The notes under the pieces were generated by a model. That model ran no database searches. It saw only the letters and a list, made by a program, of their open reading frames with translations, and had not been told where the DNA came from. From Megaustenia siamemsis (Eukaryota; Mollusca; Gastropoda; Stylommatophora; Ariophantidae): a DNA stretch of 64,000 nt. The position numbers and the translations under genes were made by a program. Shown in pieces: positions 46,391-58,239 of the stretch; positions within the stretch are counted from its first letter, which is position 1; the number at the start of each line of letters is the position of its first letter. The stretch lies in the NCBI GenBank assembly GCA_032433765.1, contig JAVIAB010000159.1, positions 56,028,333-56,092,332 of the forward strand, in the 5' to 3' direction.

Positions 46391-46519
46391 CAAACACACT
46401 AAGACCTAATAATTGGACAAAAAATACTAGAGATGGATAACTGAACATACACACTATAGACAGAACGACTGAATAAACACACTGGAGGCCGGGTAATTTT
46501 CCCAACTCACTAAATAACG

Positions 46520-47695
46520 AATCATCATCATCATTGAGTGCCTTCTCCGCAACGAAGGTTGGTTACCATGGATCGCCATTCTACACTGTTTCTTGCTTTG
46601 ATGGTGCAGGCTGTCATAGATTAACTTGTCCATATTTTGATGTTACTCGTCCATGTTAGTCTTGGTCTGCCTCTGCCTCTTTTACCTTGTATTTCCCCTT
46701 CCAATATTACTTGTAGTAGGCTGTTGTGTCTTTTAACATGACCCACAAATTTCATTTGTCTTGTCTTAATTGTATTTAGTAGTTCTCTTTTTATTTTCAG
46801 TTGTTTTAAAACGTCATCGTTTGTTATCTTTTCTTTCCATCCAATTCTACCTATTCTTCTATAAATCCACATTTCAAAGGCTTCAATTTTCTGTTCTGTT
46901 TTCTTGTCTAATGCCCGTGTTTCTGCACCATACAGGAATATTGAGAAGGTGTAACATTTTGCAATTTTTAGTTTCAGCCCTGTTGATATTTGTTTTGTTG
47001 TTAGTATATTTTTCATGGCATTAAAATTACTTTATGCCATACCTATTCTTTTGTTTATTTCAACTTTACATTTTCCATCATTAGTTATATTATGTCCAAG
47101 GTATTTGTAGCTGTGGACTGTCTACATATGTATACCCTCAACTGTGATATTTAATTGTAGATCTTGAGAATTTTCTTTTTTTTTATGATCATAGTTTTAG
47201 TCTTTTTGATATTCATTTCTAGTCCATATTTTTTGCTTGTTATGTTTATCACATTAAGCAATTGTTGTAGGTCTTTATGATTTTCTGCTAGTAGAACAGT
47301 ATCATCATCATAACTCAGGTTATTGATTATCTTTCCAGTAATGTTTAGGCCTGGTAACTCTGAGATGTTTTTAAAGAATTGCTCAGTGTATAGATTGAAC
47401 AAGCTTGGTGATAGGATGCATCCTTGCCTTACTCCTCTTTTTATGTCCATGTGTGTAGAGTTCTCCTTGTTATATCTTATTATTGCTGTTTGCTCCAAGT
47501 ACAAATTACATATTAGTCGTATGTCTGCGTCGTCTAGATTTATATCCTTTAGGCAGTTTATAAGTTGGTTAAGGTGTATTCTATCGAAAGCTTTGGTGTA
47601 GTCTATAAAGCAGGCATATATTGGTTTGTTTACTTCTGTGTACTTTTCAATCAATGTTCTCATGCTAAATATAAAATAAAAATAACGAATAGTAA
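46520..47695 (-). mobile_element. LINE family D copy inserted in the minisatellite
   Basis: Minus strand: the RT frame 47151-47705 has CFIDYTKAFDRIH, GVRQGCILSPSLFN and LSYDDDTVLLAE (active site SYDDD). A second frame, 46621-47016, has MKNILTTKQIS, GAETRALDKKTEQ, IYRRIGRIGW and GRGRPRLTWTSN. The 3' end encodes a WRSMV.NL-like tail with ATC repeats at 46525-46540. Broken between the two frames near 47020-47150. Confidence 0.85.
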
Positions 47696-47714
47696 AAATA
47701 AACACTAGAGACCA

Positions 47715-47812
47715 TCATTGGGTCTGCTGGCGTAGCTGATCATGTCTCTCCACAACTTTCGATCTGTACATATATTTATAATTTCTGTTGTTGACCTTCT
47801 GCCAAGCGACCA
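47715..47812 (-). mobile_element. Family C-type LINE 3' end, short
   Basis: Minus strand DRKLWRDMISYAS-type end, next to CATCATTGGGTCTGCTGGCG. Sits inside the minisatellite. Confidence 0.65.
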
Positions 47813-47814
47813 GA

Positions 47815-49235
47815 TAACTGACTAAAATTACTAGAAACCAGATAAGTCACCAAACACATAACGACCGGTTAACTGGACAAACACACTAGAAACCGCATAA
47901 GCGGATAAACATACTAGAACCGGATAAGTGAAAAAAAACACTAGAGGCCGAATAACAGAATAAACTCAATAGAGACCCGAAACATGGCCATAAACACTAG
48001 AAACAGTATAAATGGCCAAGCACATCATCGTTCGGGTAGCTGGACAAACACACTAGAAACCGGATAAGTGGTCAAACATAATTGAGACCGGAAAGCTGGT
48101 CAAACACACTGGAGACCGGATATCTGTACAAACATACTAACGACAGAAAAATACAGAAAGAAAAACACTAGAGGCAGGATAACTGAACAAACACACTATA
48201 GACAGGATAACTAGACATACACACTATAGACATGATAACTAGACATACACACTATAGAAAGGATAACTAGACATACACGCTATAGACAGGATAACTAGAC
48301 ATACACACTTTAGATATGATAGCTAGACATACACACTATAGACATGATAACTAGACTTACGCACTATAGAAAGGATAGCTAGACATACACACTATAGACA
48401 TGATAACTAGACATACACACTTTAGAAATGATAACTAGACATACACACTATAGACATGATAACTAGACTTACGCACTATAGAAAGGATAGCTAGACATAC
48501 ACACTATAGACATGATAACTAGACATACACACTATAGACAGGATAACAAGACATATACAATATAAACACGATAAATAGACATACACACTAGAAAACGCAT
48601 AGGTGGCCAAACACACCGACCACCAGTTAACTGTATAAACACACTAGAGGCCGGATACTGTCGAAGCATAGTAAACACCGGCTAACTGAAGAAAAACACT
48701 AGATGCCGGATAACTGAACATACACACTATAGACAAGATAACTGAATAAACACACTAGAAACGGGTAAATGACCAACATACTAGAGCCCGAATAACAGAA
48801 AAAACTAACTAGAGATCGGCTAACTGAATAAACACACAAGAAATTGGATACGTGACCGAACTCACCAAGGACCGGGTAACTGGACAACAACAACACTAGA
48901 AATCGGATAACTGGCCAAACATATCACAGACCGGATAACTGACCAAATACACTAGAAATCGGATAACTGGCCAAACATATAACAGACCGGATAACTGGCC
49001 AAATACGCTAGAAATCGGATAACTTGCCAAACATATTACAGACCGGGTAACTGTCAAATGCACTAGAAATCGGCAACCGACTAAATACAATAGAAGCCCA
49101 ATAACTGGTCAAACAAACTAAAACCGGATAACTGGTCAAACAAACTAAATACCGGATAACTGATCAAACACACTAGAGACCGAATTGCTAGCCACACACT
49201 AGATGATGAATAACTGAGTAAACACACTAAAGACT
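47815..49235. repeat. ~28-30-bp degenerate minisatellite, right domain
   Basis: The same monomer family as 44385-46510, interrupted by the LINE pieces. A regular ~30-bp sub-array (GATAACTAGACATACACACT with ATAGACAT) spans 48190-48590. Units near 48900-49080 use GGATAACTGGCCAAA. Confidence 0.85.
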
Positions 49236-49274
49236 GCAGTCAGTACACAAGGTGACTATCGTTTAGACGTCTAG

Positions 49275-49690
49275 AAATGGAGTAATTGAGTTATTTGCGG
49301 ATCATTATCCTTGCACTCCGAACATGTCCATAAGTGCTGAGATCACCTCCTCAGCTTGTCCCACAGTGTCCAGCGACTCCCGACTCCATCTTCTGTGTTG
49401 GATGATAAATCTTCCTCCTATACGATTACTACGTTTCTCGTTTCTGGCTGTGCCCATCTTAACTCCCATCTCCTGCAACCGAAGGAGTGACGTGGACTCA
49501 TGGTTCTAGAAGTCATGTGCCCTTCCCACATCTTTGAGGGGTTGGTGGTGTCCGCCTGATCCATTGGTTGACCGTCTTCAATAACCGCACAGCTAGCCAA
49601 CCTGTCCGCTCTTATGTCCCTGTACTCCCGCATGTCCAGGGATGTAGACTAAGGTGACCTTACATCTAGAAACGTGTTCTGTGAGTTATT
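49275..49690 (-). mobile_element. LINE family F 3' end
   Basis: Minus strand matches the C-terminus of 60683-62756: RADRLASCAVIEDGQPMDQA, then SEC-like residues before the tail at 49275-49290 (GAGTTATTTGCGGATCAT). Confidence 0.8.
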
Positions 49691-50640
49691 AATTCCAGCA
49701 TTATGTGAGTCCGGCTGTTATCCAGACCGCTCGATAGTTTGATCATATTACTATTACTGACTGTACTTTATTATGTGAAAATATAACTTGTGACTGTTGC
49801 AATATAATAATAGTGGCACAGAAATACGTTTTCGTATGAGAAACACGTGAAAGGTTTGTTTGACTTTTAAAAAAAAGGATGTTATTTAAATGTGCTAAAG
49901 AAAGAAAGACGGACAATATAATGAAGAAAGAAAAAGGACAAAATACATTATATTTAAATGTTCAAATAAGTAGTTATTAAGGCACCGTCTTCAGTTCAAC
50001 GAAGTGTAATAGCTCAACAAGATCAAATAAAAAGCGCTCTTTACAATGGTGACGTGACCAGGATAAAGAATATTAAGGAAATAATTGGCAATATTTTAAA
50101 CTTAATTGAAATATAATTTGCTTTTTTTAGACATTGTTATAGAAAAAAAATCATACATTGAGTGCAAACAAGGGGTAAAAAATTGACAGGAAAAGTGAAG
50201 AGATAAAATTGAAGTAGTAACCACAAGAACAAGCCACCAAAGATGACACAATACAACTAACATCTATGAAGACACTTGAGGCACAGATACGATATAAGTT
50301 AATTTTGTAATAATTAGCATATACGGATGAATGTATACAATATTCTATTTCAGGTAATATACTATTTCAGATTGTTACAACAGGAGAAAGAAGGTCTACA
50401 TGATCATGCAAATGGAGACAAGAACTCAAAAAGTCAAACATTTGTGGACATGTGATTACATACATCTAAAACAGTGCGTTGACTAAGTGCCATGATACGC
50501 ACAATAGAAGTGTATATGTTCAGCTAAAAGACCCGTTGACTAAGTGTTCTTTATGCACCTCAAAAAGTGAACATTTACTGAACAATATATCTCGTAAAGG
50601 TATATTCATTAATTTATTTAATATTTGCCTAACTCAATGC
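49690..50640. other. AT-rich intergenic, no gene recognised
   Basis: No repeat or ORF I can support, up to the putative acceptor at 50620-50643. Confidence 0.5.
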
Positions 50641-50643
50641 CAG

Positions 50644-50947
50644 TGTCAATATGCGCTCCAAAGTGTGTCGGGAGTTCTATTATGTGCTAGTGATATTGGT
50701 ACTTTCTACTTACCTTACTGACGTCGCTATAGCCCTTTTTACCGTTATCGTCAGTGTAAAGGATCCCATCCAGTGGTTTGTCATCGCCTTGTCTGTGAGA
50801 ATATGGACTTCAATGCCAGGATTATTTGGTTATTTTGGTTATTTGGTTATGGAAGGCACCGGTATAACTGCAAACGAATTAAAATCCATAATTGCTCAAC
50901 CGCCAGTGCCAGCGAAATCATCCGAATTAATAGCTCATCTCCCCTAA
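50644..50947 (+). CDS. Putative last exon of a small multi-pass membrane protein
   Basis: I do not recognise this gene with confidence. A pyrimidine-rich stretch ending AATGCCAG (to 50643) looks like an acceptor; the frame then runs 98 codons from ATG 50651 to TAA 50945-50947. It encodes two or three hydrophobic segments (YYVLVILVLSTYLTDVAIAL, FTVIVSV, WFVIALSVRIWTS, LFGYFGYLVMEG) and a soluble tail with ELKSIIAQPPVPAKSSEL. Tail and stop region recur in frame in repeat copies at 42830 and 53410 with mostly conservative changes, which favours real coding ancestry. A distant XK-related-like N-terminus is one idea, weakly held. It could also be a chance ORF at the edge of the repeat. Confidence 0.35.
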
Positions 50948-51291
50948 CAAAGAAAGGTAACTGTAGTCCCCATCGTAGCAGTCTCAGCACACGCCAAAAG
51001 CCAAAAGACATATTGCGAAACCGCGCAGAAAGTGAACACATCCAACTCTTTCTTGTCATAAAATATCATCATTCATTGTAAATATTTGGAATATCGAAAC
51101 AAGTTCAAAACGGGTGAGACACGCAACTCACGGTGTGCACAGAACACTTAACTCAGTAGCTCATGCAGCAAGCCGGACCTGGAATATGAAGAAACTGCAA
51201 AAAGGAACACTTGTCATGCATAGCCTTCAATTGTTTCCGCCGTCTATCCACCACATACCGGAAGTTCACGTCCTCTTGAAAACGATGATCG

Positions 51292-51292
<1 letters not shown>

Positions 51293-51348
<56 letters not shown>
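51293..51348. repeat. (TA)n microsatellite
   Basis: Pure TA run on the left side of the retroposon at 51349-51533. Confidence 0.95.
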
Positions 51349-51350
<2 letters not shown>

Positions 51351-51532
51351 CTAAGGAGGTTGATCGATGGCTTGACAAGCTGTCATTGTAAAAAGCATTG
51401 TTATGGAAACAGAACCATAGTTTTTAGCAGCAGTGATCTCTGCAATATGTGCCATTTTGGCACGCAGGGTTTCTGTTTTTGAGATTGTGGTTCTGCCCTA
51501 TGTGCCGTCTTCGGCTCGAAAGGACAATAGAT

Positions 51533-51533
<1 letters not shown>
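51349..51533 (+). mobile_element. Short retroposon with a LINE B-like 3' tail
   Basis: The body is unfamiliar, but the end GCCGTCTTCGGCTCGAAAGG then ACAATAGATAGATA resembles the 3' end of LINE B (GCCGGTTACGGCTCGAAAGG then TCAATAGATAGATA). The 5' side is not tRNA-like to my eye. Confidence 0.55.
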
Positions 51534-51596
<63 letters not shown>

Positions 51597-51600
51597 TTTT
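51534..51600. repeat. (TA)n and poly(T)
   Basis: TA run followed by about 13 T, on the right side of the retroposon. Confidence 0.95.
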
Positions 51601-51880
51601 ATGGATAGTGCTTGATGATGTTAGACCATCGTTGTTGACTCCAATTCCGAACATATAAACACACAGTTAGTCGTCAAATTGTCCCCGTCGTACATCAAAC
51701 AACAAACAGACCGTAAGATCAGCGTACGGCCGGTCTAGGGATATACGATGTACCATTACGATGACGTAGCACACAGCCATGTCGCATACACAACAATTTC
51801 TTGCCCTTTAGATTCATGATTGCTCAAGTGAATGTAGCCTGCGACAAACAAAACACGGTGCAAATTCCCCAAAGAAATAA

Positions 51881-52465
51881 AACTGCGGCTGACGAAGCAG
51901 TTTACATTAATGAGTAACAGTAATAATAACTTGCCAGGATTATTAGCTGCAGCTGTTGGACGAGACCCAGAGAGTTTGTCATTTACCTCCTACTGCTCTA
52001 TATCATCATATAGGAGATCTAACTACTTCAATGCTCGAGGTCCATATCTAATTTAGACACAATATCAACCAACCGACTCTTCAATATGTTTATTAACTTA
52101 ATGTTCTCTAAATGCCACAAGGTGTAGCATGATAATGACAATATATCTCATAAAAAAGTATATAAAGTAATTTAAACGAGTTTTGACTAATCCATTGTAC
52201 TTTATGTGCCATAAATATAACATTGTCTTTCATGATATCGCATAAAAGTATCTAAACTCAATAACAAAAATATGTTGGCTCGTTGCATGTTTCTTAATGT
52301 TGAAAACCAAAATAACGAATATTTGTTCCTTAATTTCCAGTACCGGGTGATTCTCGGAGTTTCATGTTAGTCAGGAAGGATGTTTCCTAGATTCAAGATG
52401 GCTACTGTGAGATCTAGGGTAGACATGCTTGCTGCGTTTGATGACTAAAGAAGCACACCTACTCA
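51881..52465. other. Intergenic, no gene recognised
   Basis: AT-rich. Nothing supported. Confidence 0.5.
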
Positions 52466-52800
52466 TCATCTCCCCTTTAAAAGACGTTAAGTTGGCGTGT
52501 CTGCGTTGTGTTGTGGCTTGTAGTATAATTGTGGTTTTTGCGCCTTTAGGCCCAACACATTCGACTTCAGCGCAACATTTTTGAGAACCAGGTTGTCTTC
52601 CCTCTTCGTTCCCGTCTCGCTTGGCCAGACTGGACAGGTTAGTCTGTTAAAAAAGGCACCACGGAGAGGTGGAGCATGGACTGGAGGGTTCTAGTTCACC
52701 CATCCTGGCTCAAGTCAAATGCTGTGGGTCGCTGACAACTTTTAGCTCTTGTGCCGTGAGGTGCGCCTTCGCCTCCAGGTATAGACAAGTGATTTTATAA
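52466..52800 (+). repeat. Dispersed repeat X, copy 2, with GC-richer extension
   Basis: 52466-52575 matches 17995-18125. The following 220 bp (GGCCAGACTGGACAGG, CACCACGGAGAGGTGGAGCA) is GC-richer than its surroundings and may belong to the same element, but copy 1 lacks it. Confidence 0.6.
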
Positions 52801-52829
52801 TTTCAATATGTAGTTTATAATTTCACAAA

Positions 52830-53425
52830 TTCACATTGCAGGAAGATCTTACGGTCTGTTGTTTGATGTGCGACGACGATAATCAGACGTATAACTGTGT
52901 TGTATATGTTCGGAATTGGAGTCAAAAACGATGTCCTAACATCATCAAGTGCTATGAATTTAAAAAAAAAATATGACGATCATTACTTTCAGGAGGACGT
53001 GAACTTCCGGTCAATATGGTGGTTAGGCGGCAGGAACCATTGAAGGCTATGCATGAAAATTGTCCCTAGTGACAGTTTCCTCATATTCCAAGTCCGGCTT
53101 GTTGCAGGAGCTACTGAGTTAAGTGCTCTGTGCACACCGTGAGCTGTGTTTTTCATCCGTTTTGATCATGTTTCGATATTCCAATTGTTTACAATGAAGG
53201 ATAATATCGTATAACAAGGAACAGACGGCTGTGTTCACTTTCTGTGTTTCGCATTATGCCTTCTGGCGTGTGTTGAGACTTCTATGATGAGGACTACAGC
53301 ACCCTTTCTTTGTTTAGGAGATCAGTTAGTATTCGGATGATTCCACTGGCACGGGCAATTGAGCAATTATGGATTTTAATTCGTTTGCTATGATACCGGG
53401 GCCTTTCATAACCATAACCATGTTT
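52830..53425 (-). repeat. Dispersed repeat R1, copy 3 (inverted)
   Basis: Reverse complement of copy 1 through the whole length, including a short frame with GIIANELKSIIAQLPVPVES and a TAA at the corresponding place. Copies 2 and 3 are about 1.5 kb apart in opposite orientation. Confidence 0.8.
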
Positions 53426-53529
53426 CTTAAACATCACAAAAGTTATCGTGATATTGATAATATGTCTCTTAAAAGTTCATAAAATCAGTTTTATAATATT
53501 TGACTAACCCAACTTATGTGCTACAAAGA

Positions 53530-53760
53530 GAGGGACGATACATGTGGTCTTTGGCGTCTTGACAGACGGTTGGTAGCAAGCAATCATGTTAAGTCAGTAG
53601 AATGTTAACATATTAGTGTCATGCTGAATGATGTTTTGCTGAACAACTTCTCTTTTCAACAACAGAATGAACAAGATTTATTCGTGGTGAATTTTCTCAT
53701 CTCCTTTCTCCTGCTCCTTTTATCTTTTGAATTTGATATCAGCGCTGCCTCGAATGTTGT
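53530..53760 (+). repeat. Dispersed repeat R2, copy 2
   Basis: Diverged match to 8327-8605. It runs into the LINE H fragment at its right end. Confidence 0.5.
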
Positions 53761-55300
53761 GTCGTCTTTTATTTTTTGTTCTCCGTGTGCTACAATCTAC
53801 AGCTTGATCCTTCCAGTTTCGTTGACGGATAGAGAATTCACTCAAGAAAGCTTTGCATACATCCTTATATTTAACCACTGGTCTGTCCTTTGGTATCTTT
53901 CCGTCTCTATATTCAAGATACAAAATTTGTTTCGGAATACGATTGTTTGCCATTCTTCTTACATGACCCAACCACGTTATTTTACGATTTCTAAGCGTCG
54001 ACACGATTGAAGAGGGTTTCGCTCGTTGTGAGACATTAGAGTTAATTACTTTTTCCCGCCATTTGTTGTTTATAATCTTTCGAACGCACATGAAAACTGT
54101 TTAACAATTTTTCCATAGAATTGGCAGTCCAAGTTTCTTTTTCGTATAGAAGTTTGCTAAGAACACAACTTTGGTAAATCTGAATCTAATCCTGTTTGTT
54201 ACTTTAGTGTTGACACGTGCTTTATCTTTAAATTTACCAAATGTGAAACCTGCCTTTCCGATTCGATAATTTATTTCTGCTTCTAGGGAGATTGTTTGTC
54301 TCTCCATAAAACAACGATTTTCACAGAACTAAGGGGTGTGCTCTTAATGCTATAGCTGTGGGTATGGATGCAATCTGCTGAAGCGCCACAGTCTTCTGTA
54401 CACGTATTGACAGGGAGAAAAAGTCACGCGATGTAGCTAGATTATCAATCACTGATTACAAGACGAATTCATCGTGAGCAACCAGTGTTGCATCATCAGC
54501 GAAGCGAAGATCCTTGATTAATGTCTAAATTGTGTTGAATTTTGACCTCAGGCGTGCTACATTAAATAAGGAACCCTCAGATCTTTTACGGATGCAGATG
54601 TGTCCAGAGACGATTTCAAACGCATTATGTAGAAGAGCGACGAAATACATTCTGAATAGGGTAGCGGCAAGAACACATCCCAGTTTGACCGACAGTTCAT
54701 ATCAATGTGCTGGGAAGATCTACCGTATAATGTGATGGTGGCAGACCTGTTGTTGTGAAACGATTTGATCATCTTGAATAATGTACTGTAATAAAGACTG
54801 TCAAAACATTTTCCACTACCCTGAATAGATATTCTCTGCTCACGGTGTAAAAAAGCTTTGTGATATCAACAAAAGCTATAAATATCGGTGTTTGCTGTTC
54901 CTTACACTTCTGCAATTGGCGGACAGTAACAATCATATCGCTGATTGACCGTCCAGCTCTAAACCCGTGCTGGGTCTCATGCAGGGTACTTTCTATCACT
55001 TGATTTAGGCGTTTTATATCAATTCTTGCGAATGCCTTTTCAGTTATACAAAGAAAGGAGACATCTCAATAGCTGTTACACTCGCTATTGCCCCCTTTAT
55101 TTTCGTATAACCTGTCAATCTCCTTGTCGTTCATGTCCTGGAGTAAATCTCGACTTCTCCAACATTGGACAAACCGTTTGTAGAAATGGAACAGGACTGT
55201 TTCAAGATTTTCCTTGAGTACATAGTCGGGGATGTCCAGACGCTTTTCCACCTGAGAGATCGAGGGTGGCAGCATGGCGTTCTTAGTCAGTGGGCTTATT
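53740..55300 (-). mobile_element. LINE family H (L2/CR1-like?), degraded
   Basis: Minus strand, 5' to 3': a pre-RT block with CWRSRDLLQDMNDKEIDRLY, RT (STLHETQHGFRAGRSISDMI, IFIAFVDITKLFYTVSREYL), a lost active site, SLEAEINYRIGKAGFTFGK, then VRKIINNKWREKV and ITWLGHVRRM, with VDCSTRRTK near the end. Frames change at least four times. The clade is uncertain. Confidence 0.75.
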
Positions 55301-55599
55301 ATCCAGTTCGGTGAGCTTTGAGTTTTTTGTATGACCAGCTGGTCTAGGTATGGGCTCGCTGGTCTAGGATTGGACTTGCTGGTCTGTCTTCAGAATAGAG
55401 ACTTGAGTAGTGTTAGACTCATCTTTCCAGCTGTTTAATGTTTTCACTGATAGGCTAACCATTTGGAACCTTAAAAGTTGTAATGTGTGAGATGTTTGGG
55501 CCTCCTTTATGTTGTTATACAATATTCTTCAAACGTTCGGCTCAGCAGCCTTTTGGTTCGTAAAGTACATATTTGTGCAGATTAAAGTACTTGTATGTC
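55301..55599. other. Short direct repeats, no gene
   Basis: GCTGGTCTAGG repeats at 55330-55390; otherwise nothing recognised. Confidence 0.4.
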
Positions 55600-55880
55600 A
55601 CTGAATATCATCTACGCCATAATATGTAAACATTGCCAGATGACGCATGTGGGCTAGGTGGGCGACGTTTGAGTGACATATTTTGTGAGCATCTTCGTGA
55701 TTTTGAGTATATGACAGGCATCCCGGTGTCTGCCCATTTCAACTCCCCTGGCCATAGTGGTAAACCTGACATGCACGTTACTGGCATTGTCTCTCGTGTC
55801 ACTCTAGCAATCGTAGCATGCTCGCTCCTGAGAATCTACTCATTCATCAGGAAGGACCTGGAACAACACGAAATTAACCA
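55600..55880 (+). mobile_element. Penelope-like element GIY-YIG endonuclease fragment
   Basis: The plus frame (first ATG 55633) contains GGRRLSDIFCEHLRDF, SAHFNSPGHS and later RKDLEQHEI. This matches the middle and end of the GIY-YIG nuclease that Penelope-like retroelements carry at the C-terminus (typically TGR.L..R..EHL...P...HF...GHS....). The GIY and YIG strands lie 5' of the preserved part and I could not read them. No reverse transcriptase nearby. Confidence 0.65.
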
Positions 55881-55909
55881 TCAAGACCAAACTCTATATA
55901 TATTAGACA

Positions 55910-56060
55910 TATGTGTTATATGAATCTGAAACTTGCACAACATACTCAAATCAATAAAAAAGACTAAATAGTTTTCCCAGCGAAGTCTTTGCAGAATAAT
56001 GCACATCACATGGCAGGAAGAGAAGAACTAACGGACCTGAATCGGCGACTGAATAAAACA
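55910..56060 (+). mobile_element. LINE post-RT fragment
   Basis: Remains of YESETWTTYSNQ, RLNSFPSEVF and HHMAGREELTD resemble the YG-E-W...F...CLRRI...TNEEL region of LINE ORFs. Broken and short. Confidence 0.4.
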
Positions 56061-56865
56061 GGTGGTACGTGTGGCATTAAGATAATGATGACGAAAGAAA
56101 AAAAAAGATCATCGAAGGATACAAACTATAAGGTAGATTTGCAACAATGAAAATAAAAGGACACGGAGTATAAACAGTTGATGCATTTATATACGTTGGC
56201 TGTAATGTATTTTTGTTCAAAAGAGCCGGAGAAGGGAAGTGACAGAAACTTCATTTCGACGAAGGTCAATTGGAATCCTTGCATGTGTAGCCGATTATGG
56301 CATGCATGAAGGTCGACTACTTAGACCGATTTTGTCAACGCGCTTTCATGTGTGCAGTGGCATAAATTAAAACGAATTAGTTGAATTCCCGACTGTACTG
56401 AAACATAATATATCAATAGAATAGAATTTCTGATCAATAGAGCACAATGAAAGCACAAAACCATATATAAGCTAGAATAAAACAAACTACAGCAGGCCTG
56501 ATAAACTAAACATATTTGAAAATATGAGAATATGCGTGGCTCTACAACCAGGCGTGTGCCCAACTTTGTTATGTCAATATGTGTCTCAACCCTTGACAGC
56601 AGTGCTGAAGTACAACTCGTGGACATGAAATGTTATCGAAAGGACATATCTTTCTCGTGTCAAAAATAAAATAGCTCGCCAAAGGGATAGTACAAATAAT
56701 CGAAGTGTATGATGATCTTGTAACTACCAAAGAAAAACGCAGCATGAAATGGTTTAGTCTCGTACACCCTGTCATGGCATAGGCCGTTATGGAGGTAACT
56801 GTTAAAGATGGAAGAAGGATCAGTAAACAGAGAAACAGATGAGTAGATAACAGAGAACACATAGG
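56061..56865. other. Intergenic, no gene recognised
   Basis: Possible LINE trace (VDAFIYVGCNV) near 56180; nothing firm. Confidence 0.4.
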
Positions 56866-57738
56866 CCTCGACTAGGCAGGGTCTCAAAGAATGACTTTAG
56901 ATAAAGTTCAATAGAGAAGTCTGTGAGTGTTGCCTCGACTAGGCAGGGTCTGAAAGAATGACTTTAGATAAAGTTCAATGGAGAAGTCTGTGAGTGTTGC
57001 CTCGACTAGGCAGGGTCTCAAAGAATGATTTTAGATAAAGTTCAATGGAGAAGTCTGTGAGTGTTGCCTCGACTAGGCAGGGTCTCAAAGAATGATTTTA
57101 GATAAAGTTCAATGGAGAAGTCTGTGAGTGTTGCCTCGACTAGGCAGGGTCTCAAAGAATGACTTTAGATAAAGTTCAATGGAGAAGTCTGTGAGTGTTG
57201 CCTCGACTAGGCAGGGTCTCAAAGAATGACTTTAGATAAAGTTCAATGGAGAAGTCTGTGAGTGTTGCCTCGACTAGGCAGGGTCTCAAAGAATGACTTT
57301 AGATAAAGTTCAATGGAGAAGTCTGTGAGTGTTGCCTCGACTAGGCAGGGTCTCAAAGAATGACTTTAGATAAAGTTCAATGGAGAAGTCTGTGAGTGTT
57401 GCCTTGACTAGGCAGGGTCTCAAAGAATGACTTTAGATAAAGTTCAATGGAGAAGTCTGTGAGTGTTGCCTCGACTAGGCAGGGTCTCAAAGAATGACTT
57501 TAGATAAAGTTCAATGGAGAAGCCTGTGAGTGTTGTCTCGACTAGGCAGGGTCTCAAAGAATGACTTTAGATAAAGTTCAATGGAGAAGCCTGTGAGTGT
57601 TGTCTCGACTAGGCAGGGTCTCAAAGAATGACTTTAGATAAAGTTCAATGGAGAAGCCTGTGAGTGTTGTCTCGACTAGGCAGGGTCTCAAAGAATGACT
57701 TTAGATAAAGTTCAATGGAGAAGTCTGTGAGTGTTGCC
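56866..57738. repeat. 67-bp tandem repeat, 13 copies
   Basis: Starts at 56866, 56933, 57000 and every 67 bp: CCTCGACTAGGCAGGGTCTC, then AAAGAATGACTTTAGATAAA and GTTCAATGGAGAAGTCTGTG. Almost identical; the last three full units share GCCTGTGAGTGTTGTC. The very high identity suggests recent expansion. No ORF. Confidence 0.97.
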
Positions 57739-58047
57739 ACAACCACCCTCTTGTTATGGGATGAAGAAGAAAAAACAAGAAAAGAGATGGACACAGTCAA
57801 TGTTTTATTTTACAAATTAACGAGTTGGATGGAGGAAATATTTCCACATTGATAAACAAATAATTGATATAAGAAAACATTTATTTCAGCAGTGAACAAG
57901 TGTAAACATTTGTTAGTAAAAACAATAGTAGAATTATTTGTTCACTTTTTTCTCACTTCTTAATTTTGTGTATTTTATACTTTCAGATGCAGAATGGCTC
58001 AGGCAAAAACAGCTTTAAAAAATTGAGGAAGATACTATTCAAGTGAA
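57739..58047. other. Intergenic, no gene recognised
   Basis: AT-rich spacer. Confidence 0.5.
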
Positions 58048-58239
58048 ACATTGTTTATCTCTAGACTTCCTAGATATTTAAATACCTCCATTTATTGTTA
58101 TTGTCTGCCGTCGTCTATCATTATGTTGATCTCCTGTTTCTCTGTTGCGATATGCATGACTTCTATTTATAATGTTGATGTTCAAGTTGTGTTGAGTGTT
58201 ACATCATTTAAGTGTTCTCGTGTTGCTTCTACTGGCTCA
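58048..58239 (-). mobile_element. RTE family A fragment, left half
   Basis: Minus strand MEVFKYLGS-type (EEFKYLGSL) and INIMIDDGRQ (INITIEGRQL) stretches of the 4747 ORF. Continues at 58503 across the SINE. Confidence 0.7.

Larger units (their letters stand above)
44385..46510. repeat. ~28-30-bp degenerate minisatellite, left domain
   Basis: Built on CTGAATAAACACACTAGAGA plus CCGGATAA, with copies usually 55-85 percent alike by eye. It holds two homogeneous higher-order blocks, listed separately. A 25-bp AAAACACTAGCCAACAAGAG triplet lies at 45355-45435. Confidence 0.85.
50835..51880 (+). repeat. Dispersed repeat R1, copy 2 (interrupted)
   Basis: Aligns with copy 1 to about 51295, is interrupted by a TA-flanked retroposon (51295-51600), and resumes at GTGCTTGATGATGTTAGACC. 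It includes the tail of the 50644 frame. Confidence 0.8.

Noticed and set aside
51424..51658. IYIYIY-containing ORFs
   Set aside because: Translation of the (TA)n tracts.
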